A DNA stretch of 38,892 nucleotides, taken from the NCBI GenBank assembly GCA_026419775.2, contig JAOPGA020001302.1, positions 1-38,892 of the forward strand, given 5' to 3'. Positions 9,964 through 21,013 of this stretch are shown piece by piece. The notes under the pieces were generated by a model. The model had not been told where the DNA came from. It saw only the letters and a list, made by a program, of their open reading frames with translations, and did no database searches. The translations under genes and the position numbers were made by a program. Each line of letters starts with the position of its first letter. Positions within the stretch are counted from its first letter, which is position 1. Source of the DNA: Acrasis kona (taxonomy: Eukaryota; Heterolobosea; Eutetramitea; Acrasida; Acrasidae).

Positions 9964-10803
9964 ATGTGGAAGAGTGGGTTTAAAAGGATTTTCAAGGCAT
10001 GTAGAATAGACCAAATAATACGTTACAGCAAACCTGCACCCGTAGATGTTAATGAGAATGCGAAGAAAAACATGTTTAAAATACGTAATCTGATATTTAG
10101 GGAGTTGGATCTGAAAAGTGCAAGAAGATATTTTGATTCACTAGATCACACAAACAACGAAAACGTTGATGCATATGTATATGGACCCCTTTTGGACGCT
10201 TACGCCCAGCTCGGCTACACCGAGGAGACCTTAAAGTTATTTAACCAAATGAAACAAAATGGAATAAAACCTACGCGCGTAACATATAATTTTCTCGTAA
10301 AGTTATACGTTCAAACAAAAAAATACTCTCTGATCGAAGATCTCGTCAACAATGAAACAGAATTCTCTCCCGGAACCGATACTTTGAACATTTTATTAGC
10401 AGACCATGTGGGCCATAAGTCGGCCAAAAATGTTTTCAAATACTATGAAGACAAAATACGAAAGTACAACATCAAACCAGATTATGATACCATTGTAATA
10501 TTAGCATCACATTTTGGAAAAATCAGTGCCTTGGAAGCACTCAATAAAACAATGCTAATTGCAGAACAAAATAACATTTTTCCTGATGAAAAACTCATGG
10601 ATGTATTAGTAAAATCGTATTTGAAATGCGATGACACAGGAGAAGCGTTGATAAACTATTTCGATAGCCTCTCTCCAGAAATGAAATTGGCCACAAATCA
10701 CGAGATACAGATGAGCTCGACAAGTATGAGATGGAAGAGGAGGAAAGTGGAACAGCCATTCAATGCAAAGTTTAACAAGAAAATGAGTAAAAATAAACAA
10801 TGA
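9964..10803 (+). CDS. Pentatricopeptide repeat (PPR) protein
   Basis: The frame encodes 279 residues with an ATG at 9964 and a TGA stop. The basic N-terminus (MWKSGFKRIFKACR) resembles a mitochondrial targeting sequence. At about residues 64-100 there is a clear PPR unit (YVYGPLLDAYAQLGYTEETL, then KLFNQMKQNGIKP), followed by a second (TRVTYNFLVKLYVQTKKYS) and more degenerate units to about residue 220. PPR proteins bind organellar RNA in a sequence-dependent way and act in processing, stability, editing or translation. No DYW, E or SMR domain is visible. A lysine-rich tail ends the protein. The PPR call is secure; the RNA target is unknown. Confidence 0.85.
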   Translation: MWKSGFKRIFKACRIDQIIRYSKPAPVDVNENAKKNMFKIRNLIFRELDLKSARRYFDSLDHTNNENVDAYVYGPLLDAYAQLGYTEETLKLFNQMKQNGIKPTRVTYNFLVKLYVQTKKYSLIEDLVNNETEFSPGTDTLNILLADHVGHKSAKNVFKYYEDKIRKYNIKPDYDTIVILASHFGKISALEALNKTMLIAEQNNIFPDEKLMDVLVKSYLKCDDTGEALINYFDSLSPEMKLATNHEIQMSSTSMRWKRRKVEQPFNAKFNKKMSKNKQ

Positions 10804-10919
10804 ATTTTCTTTGCGTAGACCTTTTATTCCAAGTGATGGTGTGAGCTAAACATCCCCTTACTTTTTTGGTAATTGTCAACCCGAGAAGTCAAGTCAGAAA
10901 AAGGTAAAAAGATATCACC

Positions 10920-12126
10920 ATGAATTTGTTACATGTCTTCGTTGTGCTAGTTTCTTGCGCAACTTACATATCCTGCGATGATATGATTTACAACTACGCA
11001 TCATGTAATCATGGCGGTTCCATTACCCCTAAAGGCAGAACCACTTCGAGAACTTTCATGCTCTACGCCTACAAAGGTTACAATTTACTCACCGTCCTAG
11101 TTAACGGTCACCCTCAGAAGGTCTTCAACAATACTGTTTTCCTACCAAGTAACGAAAAGGAATTAACAGTTACAGCATTCTTTTCGCCTCAATCAAAGCC
11201 AAATGACTATGGACAGAACGTTGGGATTTTGTATGAAACTTGGTTTAATGCTATTAATGCTGGTGGATTTCGACCAGTTTACCCCGAAGAAGTGCCTTCA
11301 GCGACATATAGGTATTGGGGCGAACCTGCTGTTGGAAGATATAATTCTGATGACGAAAGAGTTATTAATATCCATGCCGATCTTTTGGCTGCCTCTGCTA
11401 TGGATTACATTATAGTAGACTACAGCAACAATAATATTTTAGATCCTTCCCTGCACAACCCAGTTTATAATTTACTAAATATCTATCAGAACAGGGCACA
11501 ACAAGGAATTCCAACACCACAGATTGTGTTCTTGCTGTCTGCATCTGACAATCAAGTAGCTTTGTTGCGTGATCTTTACAACCGATACAACCACAAGATC
11601 TTCTATCATCTCAATAATAAGCCCTTGCTGTTCCCAACAAAGGTAAGACAGCTGTTGATATGTTTGCTAAAGGGTTTAGCCTTGCACGATTGATGGATGT
11701 GACTTTTTTGAGAATAGAGAGATGTGGGGGCTGTTACCACAGGGTGATAATCGATATTCATTCATGCAACTGTATCCACAAAACATCGTGAATGGAAACG
11801 AGCAGATTGCAGTATCAGCGGCTCAGCAAGAAACATACATGAGTCTTCCGTCTGCTCATTCAAGGAAATATGATTTCAGGACAGGAGGAAACACTGGTGG
11901 TGACTTTCAGAACTTTGATGATCAATGGCAGAGAGCTATCGATAATAAAGTAAGGACAGTTACAATCAAGGCTTGGAATGAATGGGTTGCAATCAAATTT
12001 GAACAAGGCTACACAGACCAATTCAATGCAGATCAAAGCAACGACATTGAGCCTGTTAGAGGACGCTTTGGGGACGCGTACTATAACAGAATGAAGCAAT
12101 GGATTGGTCGCTTCAAGTCCTTGTGA
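10920..12126 (+). CDS. Secreted GH99-like glycoside hydrolase
   Basis: Exons are 10920-11642 and 11680-12126 (389 residues). The 37-nt intron starts GTAAG; splicing rejoins GKPLL-type sequence (NNKPLLFPTK) to MWGLLPQGDNRY without a stop. A signal peptide is clear (MNLLHVFVVLVSCATYISC). The body follows the pattern of GH99-like (WbsX) and GH71-related barrels: an early YETW near residue 105, a strand ending in DYSNN, and a late AWNEW motif near residue 345 followed by an acidic loop and DIEP. Enzymes of this kind cut extracellular or prey polysaccharides. The substrate cannot be told. Family assignment is by motif only. Confidence 0.6.
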
Positions 12127-12163
12127 ACATGTGGTCTGTGATTCATTAAAATTGTTTATTTTC

Positions 12164-12524
12164 TCAAAACCCATAGTGGATATGGGCTATTTTCCTGATT
12201 CTATTGTGATCAACTGCGAGTAAAGCACAGATGTGTTCCATGAACGATACAAAACCGTTGCATTGATATATTAGACCTTCTTTTGAGTTATAACATATGA
12301 TTGTTAATACTCTAGGACCATCTCGACACCTTCCTAAAAAGCCTGAGTAATTTATAAGGAAACTTACTAAGAATCTTTTCAAAAAGTGGTGGTGTAGATC
12401 CCTTTGTTACGAAAAATGGCATCTATTTAATTGTCTTAGAAATTCTCTCACACGCTATGTAATAGCTTTTATAATTATCAGGAAGAATATCCCATTCTGT
12501 AAATTCTTTAATGGAATGCGACAT
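12164..12524 (-). CDS. Doubtful small gene or gene remnant
   Basis: On the minus strand, an ATG at 12524 opens 33 codons (starting MSHSIKEFTEWDILP) that end at a TAG. The next codon in the same frame is an ATG (12422), starting MPFFVTKGSTPPLFEK. That frame continues across a GTAAGT donor and a possible 34-nt intron (about 12330-12363) into CRDGPRVLTIICYN and NGFVSFMEHICALL, ending at 12164. The protein-like composition and frame continuity suggest a small or decayed gene of about 110 residues with one in-frame stop. I do not recognise it. It may be noncoding DNA between the hydrolase and MCM9. Confidence 0.25.
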
Positions 12525-12731
12525 TGTCGATGGGTGGACATAAAAATCGTGTTTTTCAGAGAGAGCTGTTGATAAAACCTGATGGATAAATATAAATTGT
12601 CAAACGCGGTGCACCACCTTAACGTTAATTGTCAGATAATAAAAAGACTTACCAGTGTTATGACCTTCCAATGTTCCTACAATTTTTACAATCAAATTTT
12701 TAACTTCAAGTACCTTCTAGAAAAATCGAAA

Positions 12732-15700
12732 ATGAGTGGGGTGTACTGCGTGTATGATAAGAGCGAAACCCCTGAATATTATAACAGCGTACTAAAGGAC
12801 TATCTGAAAAAACATCACAGAGAAGATATTGAGCGCGTTTTGATGGAGGAAGACGACACGGCCCATTACCCAATCAAATTAAGGTATGGATGGATCTTTC
12901 AATCCTTTAACTCTTTATAGTTGCTTGGACCTTCTTAATTTTAATATAATGGTCGGGTCACTCCTTCTCGCTTACCCGAAAGACGTTCTACCACATTTTG
13001 ATCAAGCAGCGCGAGAGATACAACATTTAGTATTAGAGTATGTTTTTGAACATGCACATTAAATCTAAATTATTACAGAGATAGTTTAACATTCAAGTAC
13101 AAACCGAACGTCCATCTTCGAGTACACACCCTACCTCTGAATCCAGAGACAACAAAGCCATCTGTGAGCGCCATAAGAAGTGCGGACATTAATAAATTTA
13201 TAGCAGTCTCAGGAACTGTTATAAGAACTGGGGCAGTTAAAATGTGGGAGTTTGAAAAACAATTCATGTGCAATAAATGTAAACAAAAATTCACGGTCAG
13301 GTCTGACATGGAACAATACAATGTTCTCATCAAACCAACTTCATGTCCAAACGAAGTTGAAGAATGTGGAGGGAAATCATTCAAGTAAAAAACATCAATT
13401 CTAACCAAAACTCTAACATCCACAGACTATTAGAAAACTCTCAAGTTTGTCGAGATTATCAAGAAATTAAAATACAAGACAAGATTGCACAATTGAGCGT
13501 AGGAAGCATTCCTCGTTCCATTCTAGTTCTCCTCGAGGACGATCTCGTAGATCAGTGCAAAGCGGGTGATGACGTAGTGATATCAGGTACGGTCATTAGG
13601 AGATGGAAACCGTTCAGAAGCGACGTTCGCTGTTCTATCGAAACCGCAGTGCTATGTAACCACATTCAAATCAACAACGAACAAAAAAGCAACGTACACA
13701 TTACCAACGCCATGAGAGAAGAATTCGAAAAGTATTGGATTACCGACAAACCGTTATCGAGAAGAAATCACATTCTAAAGAGCATGTGTCCACAACTCTT
13801 CGGTCTCTACTTTGTGAAATTATCCGTCGCCATGACATTAATCGGAGGAGTGCCGCTCGTCAAATCAGGCACGCGCATCAGAGGCGAATCACATTTACTA
13901 ATCGTCGGTGACCCCGGCACAGGAAAATCACAATTCCTAAAATACGCATGTAAATTATCACCAAGGTATGTCATGACCAACGGCATCGGCACAACAAGTG
14001 CAGGTCTCACGGTGATGGCATCCAAAGAAACGGGCAGCGGCGACTGGACCTTAGAAGCAGGTGCGTTGGTATTAGCCGACGGAGGCGTTTGTTGTATCGA
14101 TGAATTCGATGCCATAAGGGAACACGACAGAGCTACGATCCACGAAGCCATGGAACAACAAACATTGAGCATTGCAAAAGCAGGTCTCGTTTGTAAATTA
14201 AACACTCGAGCGACCGTATTCGCTGCATGTAACCCAAAAGGTAAATACGACACTCAGGCTAGTTTATCGACCAACGTGGCCATGGCCAGTCCCTTACTAT
14301 CTCGTTTCGATATCGTACTGGTACTACTCGACAAACAAGATCAAGAATGGGATCAACGAGTAAGTAGTTTCATACTTAACGAAGAGGAAATGAAGGGAGA
14401 GGAAGAAGATGAAGAAGATGGTCACCAAGAGAACGGAACGATGATGGATGACTTGTGGACCTTTGAAAAGATACAAGCTTACATATGTTACGTAAAAGAT
14501 AGGTTTCAACCCACAATCGGTAAACAAGCTGGATTGATCATGAAACAGTATTATAGGATGCAGAGACAAGCCGATAAGAGAGTAGCTGCGAGAACTACGA
14601 TTCGTATGTTGGAATCGCTGGCTAGATTGGCGCAAGCTCACGCTAGATTGATGCACAGAAACATAGTACATAGACAAGATGCCATCGTGGCGGTAATTGC
14701 CATTGATGCGTCGACTCACACGAGTCCATTACTGGACATTCGTAGCGTTTTACAAAGTAACTTCCCGAGTGATCCCGACGATGAATTTGATTCGCAGATG
14801 AGGATTATTTTACAAAAATTAAATTTGGAGCATTTGATAGATGCTCCGGAAGATGAAGATGGAATAGATGATGATGTGTTAAATGACTCTGAATTGGAAC
14901 AAAAAAGAGCGAGGTCAACTCGTTCAAATGTCAATCAATCAAACGTCAATCAAAATGACGATGACGACGATGATGGGGAGAATAATAACGGTAACGATGA
15001 TGGAAGCAAGAGGAGGGTTTCTCATCATCGTGGTGGCAATGTAAATGTAAATGTGTTGAGTAAAAACGATTATGACGATGACGACGATGGATTGGAAGAC
15101 ACGATGAATAACTTTAAAAAGCATTTGGAGAAAAATGGAAGGAGCGTCTTGTCGAATACACAAAAGAAAACATCAATGGCTGTTTCTTCTAAAAGTCAGA
15201 AAAAGAGTCAGGAGGAGGAAAGAGATGATGGGTTTGGTGGCGATGATGTGTTCATCGATTATGATGATGGCGGTGATGTTAACAACAGTAGTCATCATTC
15301 AAAAAAGAGTCAAAGTCTTAATAATAAACAAAATACACAGGGAGATGAATCCCAACATGTTTTTTCTATTGATAGTAATATTGATTTTGGTAATTTTGAA
15401 ACGGGTGGAAATGATGCTGTTGAAAATGTCGTTCCACAAGAGAACGATAATATCACGATGAGATCTCCATCACCAGTATATGACGATGAAGATGATGATC
15501 GTGTGGAGGGCAGTGACCATGAGGAGCAACAACAACCCGTTGTCTCTGATTCTGTGAATGCTCCTAAGCAATCCTCACAAAAACAATCCTCTTCCTTGAT
15601 TCAAAGACAAGTCGTTCGACCTGTACCAACTCAAAATGGTAATGTGGTGCGTAGACCTCCTGTTGTTGCTCCATCCTCATCTAAAACAAATGTGCCTCCT

Positions 15701-16081
15701 GTTGTTCCTCCGAAAGTACCGCAAGTTGTCACTGCCCCTAAACAACCGTCACCTCCTCCTATTACATCTGCGAGAAAGAGGTCTTTGGAAGCTGAACCTG
15801 AAATTGAACAGCTACCACAACCAAAGAAGAAGAAAGTAAGTCTGGCGAAGAGACTGAAGATGAATAGGGATGCACCAAAGACGAGTGATGATCAAGGTGG
15901 AGCCAATACTTTGGGCGACTCTGAAGGGGAGCAAAAGAGTGCAAAATCTAGTCTGTCCAATGTAAATGAACAAATGGACGAGAATTTTGAGTTTGATAGT
16001 TTTCACATTGAAGACATTGATATTTTCCAATCTCAATCTTCACAGTCAAAGAAGAAGTGTATTATAGACGATGATGAATAA
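12732..16081 (+). CDS. MCM9: DNA helicase MCM9
   Basis: Exons are 12732-12883, 12921-13037, 13079-13384 and 13426-16081 (1076 residues). Introns are 37, 41 and 41 nt. The protein tracks animal MCM9: HREDIERVLMEEDDTAHYPI at the N-terminus, a Cys4 zinc finger (Cys154, 157, 179, 186), then CRDYQEIKIQ and SVGSIPRSILVLLEDDLVD. The AAA+ core has Walker A GDPGTGKS (353-360), Walker B CCIDEFD (414-420) and arginine-finger SPLLSRFD. MCM9 pairs with MCM8 in homologous recombination, crosslink repair and mismatch repair in the nucleus. From about residue 638 the tail is disordered, rich in Asp, Asn, Ser and Lys/Arg clusters that may include nuclear signals. An in-frame ATG at 12582 would add 50 residues, but homology starts at 12732. 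Confidence 0.93.
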
Positions 16082-16147
16082 ATATTACAATGATTGTAAC
16101 TTGCCATGTCATCTTTTTTATCGTTCGTGAATTCACATCAATAACAA

Positions 16148-17179
16148 ATGGGAGTAAGACTTTTCTTCTTGATTTGTGCAATTTTGGTGCAGTATGCATC
16201 AACGGTCAGCCCCTTCGGTCAATTGTTAATGACCTACTATACTGGGTGAGTTGCTCCCCTGTTACCATTTACTAAACAAAAAAGAATCGGATTTGAAACA
16301 CTCAAGCCTTCTGGCGTAAATGCTTTGGCTCTAGCCTTTTTCGATCCCACTCCTTTAACTGCTGCCTCGTGCAATTTTGCCGACCTCAACACACCATGCA
16401 TCAGACCTGCAACTGGTTCTGGTGACCAAAAAAACCTCAAGTGGGCAGTTGACATTATCAACGGAGCAAAGTCACTAAAAGATAATACATCACCGTCAAG
16501 AGGTAAAAAACCTACTGTGTTTTTCAGTTTTGGTGGTCTGTCTCAAGGTGGTCGCTGTTGGGATGACATATTCAATAATGCAGACAGCACACAAAGATTT
16601 GCAAAGAATGCAGCACAATTAGTTACCACAGTGTACAGAAGTGGTGAGTTTATCTTGAACCATTGATCGTTAATAGTTGTAGTTGGTGAGGAAGTGTACA
16701 TTGGATTTGATTTGGACGTCGAGGAGACTCAATCAAATTTACCACAACTCGAACTTTTTGTGAAAGTTTTCAGAAGCATCGCCCCATACAGCGTATTCCC
16801 ACTTCAAATATGTACCTTGTCAGGTTTGGCTTCTGAAACAAACCCTGATCATTTTAAAGTTGAGATTATGAAGAGACTTGGTCCATCAGCAAAAGGAATC
16901 AATTTTTTGAATATGATGGTCAACAATGTTGATTCAAGCTGTGAAGAGATGTCAAAGTACTGGAAGAACCCTGCACTAGACTTTTTGCCTGCAGAAAACA
17001 AGATTTTGGGTGTTTGGGGACAAACCATTCCCTCTTATGTTTTACACAACCCAGGATGCACTGATGGATCCTCGCTATTTTCTTGGATAAAACAAAACGG
17101 AGTGGGTATTGGAATTTGGCAATGGTGGGTTGGCGAAACAAAAGAAGTAACGAGCGTCATTCAAAGCATCAGAACGTAA
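16148..17179 (+). CDS. Secreted GH18 chitinase-like protein
   Basis: Exons are 16148-16245, 16285-16643 and 16677-17179 (319 residues); introns are 39 and 33 nt. A signal peptide (MGVRLFFLICAILVQYAST) precedes a GH18-type barrel. Strand VFFSFGGLSQGG corresponds to the conserved SxGG motif, and VYIGFDLDVEE to the catalytic DGxDxDxE motif, with Glu168 as acid. The first Asp of that motif is Ile161, which is unusual; the middle Asp residues (164, 166) and Glu168 remain. A final WQWW near residue 295 fits the strand-8 Trp of the family. GH18 enzymes cut chitin or related GlcNAc polymers, but members with altered motifs may be lectin-like. A single-domain form with no chitin-binding module is seen. 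Confidence 0.75.
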
Positions 17180-17272
17180 TAAAATAGCTGTTTTATAATT
17201 TTTTTTCATTCACTATATTAATAATCCAAGTTGGGTTGACCAATCAACCTAAATTTTCTCAAACAAACTCTC

Positions 17273-17787
17273 ATGTCCTTCCACCCAGGTAGAATATCAT
17301 CAGACCAGAAGATAAAGGCTCTGGCAATGGGCGCTGGTGTATTAGGGCTCGTATTTGGCCTTAATAGATATATTGTATACTACGGATGTATGTACTGCCA
17401 ATTCTTTTAAAATTAATCAATCAAATAGACAGACCCACAACTTGCAATCCCGAGACGCAATACTTCGAGGATATGTACACAACTCGTGGTGGCAGAAACC
17501 TTCGTACCGAACCACTTTTCCAAGACCAGACAAAATCATACAGTCCAACCACTTTTAAAAGAACCTCTCTTGACCCAAATGATTACCCACCAAGAGAATT
17601 CCCAGTGCTCGATAAGAGAGCATTATCACTATGCAGGATTAACAATCTAATTTACTCACAACCCGGGTTCTACGACGCCCTCAAGGAATTGCAATCAAAG
17701 GACAAAAATGAAAGCTACGAAGCGTTATCGAGTCCAGAATTTATAGAATTTATTGAAAAGTATTTGGAAGGAGCGGACCAAAAGTAA
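17273..17787 (+). CDS. Small single-pass membrane protein, unrecognised
   Basis: Exons are 17273-17387 and 17429-17787 (157 residues); the 41-nt intron has donor GTATGT. Splicing joins MSFHPGRISSDQKIKALAMG to RPTTCNPETQYFED without a stop. One hydrophobic helix spans about residues 17-31 (ALAMGAGVLGLVFGL). The rest is soluble and polar, with tyrosine- and proline-containing stretches and an acidic helical end. The short N-terminus, single helix and lack of a cleavable signal fit an inner-mitochondrial or ER tail-type protein. I do not recognise the family. Frame continuity over the splice supports a real gene. Confidence 0.65.
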
Positions 17788-17882
17788 GGAAGAATAATTA
17801 GTGGGTTATAATAAAATTCTCTTGTGTAAAATAATTATACATTTTGTTGTAAAGGGCAACGGTTGAAGAAACACAAACAGCT

Positions 17883-19356
17883 ATGGACATATCCGAAATA
17901 TTTCAATATACTGGAATCTGTAAAATATCTCCAAACGGCAAGTTTATAGCGAACAGCAATGGTTATCGCGTAGCGATAAAGCCAATAGACTCATTGACAG
18001 TTTGTACAACGTATTAACTACAGCTAATTACGATAGATTCTACACCTGCACACTTGTATTGATCATATTACTCAGATTTGTTGGTCCCCGGACTCTGAAT
18101 TTGTGCTATGCACAATGCAGAAGCGAGGAACAGTAGAAGTGTGGAGTCTAACAAATCCTAAATGGAAATGTAAAATTGAGGAGGGACCAGCCGGAATAAG
18201 TGACGCACGCTTTTCTCCAGATAGTGCACACGTTTTAAGTACGAAGTTCATACTAATTGACCCCTCTAACCTGTATTAGTAACATCCGAATTTCAACTAA
18301 GGATCACCGTATGGTCTTTGTTTGATGATAGCGCAAATCACGCTCACATCAAATCGCCAAAATACTCTGGTAAAGGTCTAGACTTCCGTATTGGAGGAGA
18401 GTATATGGCACTAGCAGAACGGAGGGAATGTAAGGATTTCATTAGCATAATCTTTACCCCAACCTGGGAGTTGGTACAGCATTTTCCCGCCCACACTAAG
18501 AACCTCCAAGATTTAAAGTGGAGTCCTGACGGAAGATACATTTGTGCGTGGGATTCTAGTCTTGACGTAAGTGGACACAAAACATTTTTTTTAAACAAAT
18601 CAGTTTTCTGTTTGTATTTATGATATGAGCGGTTCTCTAGTTAAACAATACGAAGCCTACAAAAATGCATTAGCAGTCAAGGCTAATGGCGTCTCTTGGT
18701 CTCCGTCCGGTCAGCTCTTGGCAGTAGGTTGCTATGACCAGAAAGTGTACATTTTGAATTCATTAACATGGAACCCCATCGGAGAGTACAGACACGACAT
18801 TAATCCATCCCCACAAGAATACCCTACTTGCTGCGTGTTTAGAGAAATTGAATACAAAGCCACCCACGAATCACAAAACAAAACTAGATATGAGTTGGAA
18901 GATCTTCCTACTAAGATTAATGTACTTAAGCCCGACTACAAGAAGCCTAACCCAAAAGTTGGAGTTGGAATCGTTGAGTGGAGCGCAAACTCTCAATACA
19001 TGTGCACTAGGAATGATAACATGCCAAATACATTATGGATCTGGGAAACTGGAAAGTTGTCTCTTGTTAGTCTGTTAATTCAACTGAATAACATTAAATG
19101 TGTGGCTTGGCATCCTACTCTTCCTTATCTTGCCATCTGCACTGGTAACAATAAAATATACACTTGGTATGTACACAGCACGTCCTGCGTGGACATTCCT
19201 GGTATTCCCTTCAAGGTCCAACGCCTAAAGTGGAACAAAGATGGTAGTGTCTTGTTGCTTATGGATGAGAATACTTATTGTTGCTGCTATGTTTCTGGTT
19301 TGGAAGAGATCGCTCAAGATGTCGAAAGTGAGGGTGAGGAGAGTTATCGCGAATAA
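17883..19356 (+). CDS. WRAP73: WD-repeat protein WRAP73 (WDR8)
   Basis: Exons are 17883-17999, 18037-18238, 18280-18566 and 18604-19356 (452 residues, close to the 460 of animal WRAP73). Introns are 37, 41 and 37 nt; the first donor is GTTTGT. Matches to the family run the full length: CWSPDSEFVLCTMQKRGTVE, EFQLRITVWSL, YMALAERRECKDF, WSPSGQLLAVGCYDQKVYIL, PNPKVGVGIVEWS and TRNDNMPNTLWIWE. WRAP73 binds SSX2IP at centriolar satellites and centrosomes and is needed for spindle anchoring and early cilium formation; in fission yeast a relative acts at the spindle pole. Its presence suggests microtubule-organising centres of the centriolar type, though not proof of a flagellum. Confidence 0.92.
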
Positions 19357-19404
19357 ATATTTTTTTGATTTTGATCTCTGTCAACCAACATTACTGTCAG
19401 TATT

Positions 19405-20188
19405 ATGTCTACTCCACCTACGCGCAGTGAACTAGTAGAACCAAACAAAAAGCCTACTAGAACACATAATCCATTATCAGCATTCTTCAAATGGTACTTT
19501 AGTCTATTGAGGTCGAAACCAATTCCAACAAAGGTAATTTATTTAGTACTTCTATTTACTTAGTCCCTTAAAGATGATTACTTCTTCGATCCTTTCGGCT
19601 CTAGCAAATGTGATCTCCCAAAAAGGTATCCAAAAGGCGCCAAAGATTGATTGGCATCGAGTATTCCAATTCTCTGCTACGGCTGCTTGTATCTCTCCAC
19701 TATCGCACTTTTGGTTCAACTTCTTGGCTGAACTTGTTGAGGATTGTAAGCCAATGTTACTGAGCATTCAGGCTAGTGTGAGAGTAAGTCAATACTTGAC
19801 AGTGGTTTCTAATACTTTATTAGCCAATACCAGTTATACCACTGTTCAAATTATTCTTGGACCAACTTTGCTGGTCACCTTTGATAAACGTTGTGTTCTT
19901 TACATTGATTAACTTCTTCAACAACACACCCGATAACATTGTTCCTCAATTAAAGAGGGACTTATGGCCCACCTTGAAACGTTCATGGATGGTATGGCCA
20001 ATTGCTAGCGTCATTAATTTGAACTACGTTCCCCAAGGTAAGTTTATATATAGAGTTGATTTTTACACTAATTAGACTTGAGAGTACTTTTCGCAAACGG
20101 AGTCTCTTTCTTCTGGTCGATGTACTTGTCTTATATGGTGGCCAAGAGTGCTCGTTTATTGTTGTCTGCAGCTCCAAAAGCTTTATAA
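19405..20188 (+). CDS. Mpv17/PMP22-family membrane protein
   Basis: Exons are 19405-19533, 19574-19783, 19824-20037 and 20076-20188 (221 residues); introns are 40, 40 and 38 nt. The family layout is clear: WYFSLLRSKPIPTKMITSSI, then LANVISQKG, a Pro-rich loop with PLSHFWFNFL, LFLDQLCWSPL, and the signature WPIASVINLNYVP followed by DLRVLFANGVSFFWSMYLSY. Four transmembrane helices are expected. Relatives sit in the inner mitochondrial or peroxisomal membrane; Mpv17 forms a channel and its loss depletes mitochondrial DNA. Which of the paralogues this is cannot be told from sequence. The N-terminal extension is polar and not a typical presequence. Confidence 0.88.
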
Positions 20189-20266
20189 AAATGTGTTGAT
20201 GTAAAAGTGTTTTTATTTTGTTCACGCGATATTGTAGTTCAAATTTTTAACTTTTTTGTATTCCAT

Positions 20267-20440
20267 TCATCGATATGTTATCATCATTTTAGATTGATTA
20301 TCCTGAAGTGGTGCTGGTGGTAACTGCCTCTTCCTTTTTGTGTTCATATAAGCCTTCCACAAGTCTCTAAATGAAACACCACCAAGTACGATGGTCACTA
20401 GTACAACTTCAAACCACTCCATACCAAACAGGGATGCCAT
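20267..20440 (-). CDS. Putative 57-residue single-pass membrane protein
   Basis: The ATG at 20440 opens 57 codons to a TGA. The protein starts MASLFGMEWFEVVLVTIVLG, with one transmembrane helix, and continues with a basic segment (YMNTKRKRQLPP) and a polar tail. Such small proteins with a short N-terminus, one helix and a basic matrix-side tail are common among accessory subunits of respiratory complexes. A weak likeness to the MWFE subunit of complex I is noted but not relied on. It ends 79 bp from the Mpv17-family stop, tail to tail, which fits the gene spacing here. No homologue is recognised. Confidence 0.4.
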   Translation of the reverse strand: MASLFGMEWFEVVLVTIVLGGVSFRDLWKAYMNTKRKRQLPPAPLQDNQSKMMITYR

Positions 20441-21013
20441 TTCTGATTGAAAGGAAACAACAAGCTTGTGGAGGGTTGACTGAACACTTCATGTATGCTA
20501 GTAGTAGAAGTAGTTAAGAGTTGAAAGATATCGACTTATTAGTTTATTGGAACCAAGAAAATATTATCGCGTTTGGCACATTAAATTAATTAACTAAATC
20601 ATAATACGTTTTATTTATTGATTAAATTTGAATACTGATCACAATGCACCATATTCACAAGTCTTCGTAACATGTTTGAAGATCGACGTACATTGAGTTA
20701 TCTACTTGATGTGTTTGACGTATGAAGCATTCAATAAACTTCCTTCATGAATTATTAACTTCTGATTATCATTTGTAGTGAATACTAATAAAAAGAACAA
20801 CAATATCGCCAATTCTGGATAAATCAACGACAATCATAAATAAAGTCGGATTCTCCTCAACGTAAAAGTGTTTGTAATTGATACTGCTCTCAATTATCGT
20901 CTCCTGAAATTTGTGAATGTACTATCATGTCATTAGTCGCACTCTGTTATTCATAACTGTGCCTTGGCAACAAAAGGTTGACTTCCAAAATTTGCCTTCA
21001 ATTTCACAAAACT
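20441..21013. other. Longest gene-free stretch of the window's interior
   Basis: Between the putative small minus-strand gene and ELP2 I see about 570 bp of AT-rich DNA without a supported coding region. Short frames occur on both strands (for example from ATG 20671) but end within 20 codons. It presumably holds the divergent promoters of the two neighbours. No RNA gene is recognised. Confidence 0.5.

Noticed and set aside
12425-12660. Faint likeness to a piggyBac transposase block on the minus strand
   Set aside because: Only a DNLYLS-like snippet in a different frame from the better protein-like frame, no terminal repeats and no TTAA target sites around it.
12582-12731. Upstream ATG as MCM9 start
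   Set aside because: It adds 50 residues without MCM9 likeness, while homology begins just after the ATG at 12732; it is probably 5' leader.
14324-15163. Antisense frames over the MCM9 core and tail
   Set aside because: MCM9 homology and intact ATPase motifs account for this DNA; the antisense products are hydrophobic runs made by reversed Asp/Asn codons.
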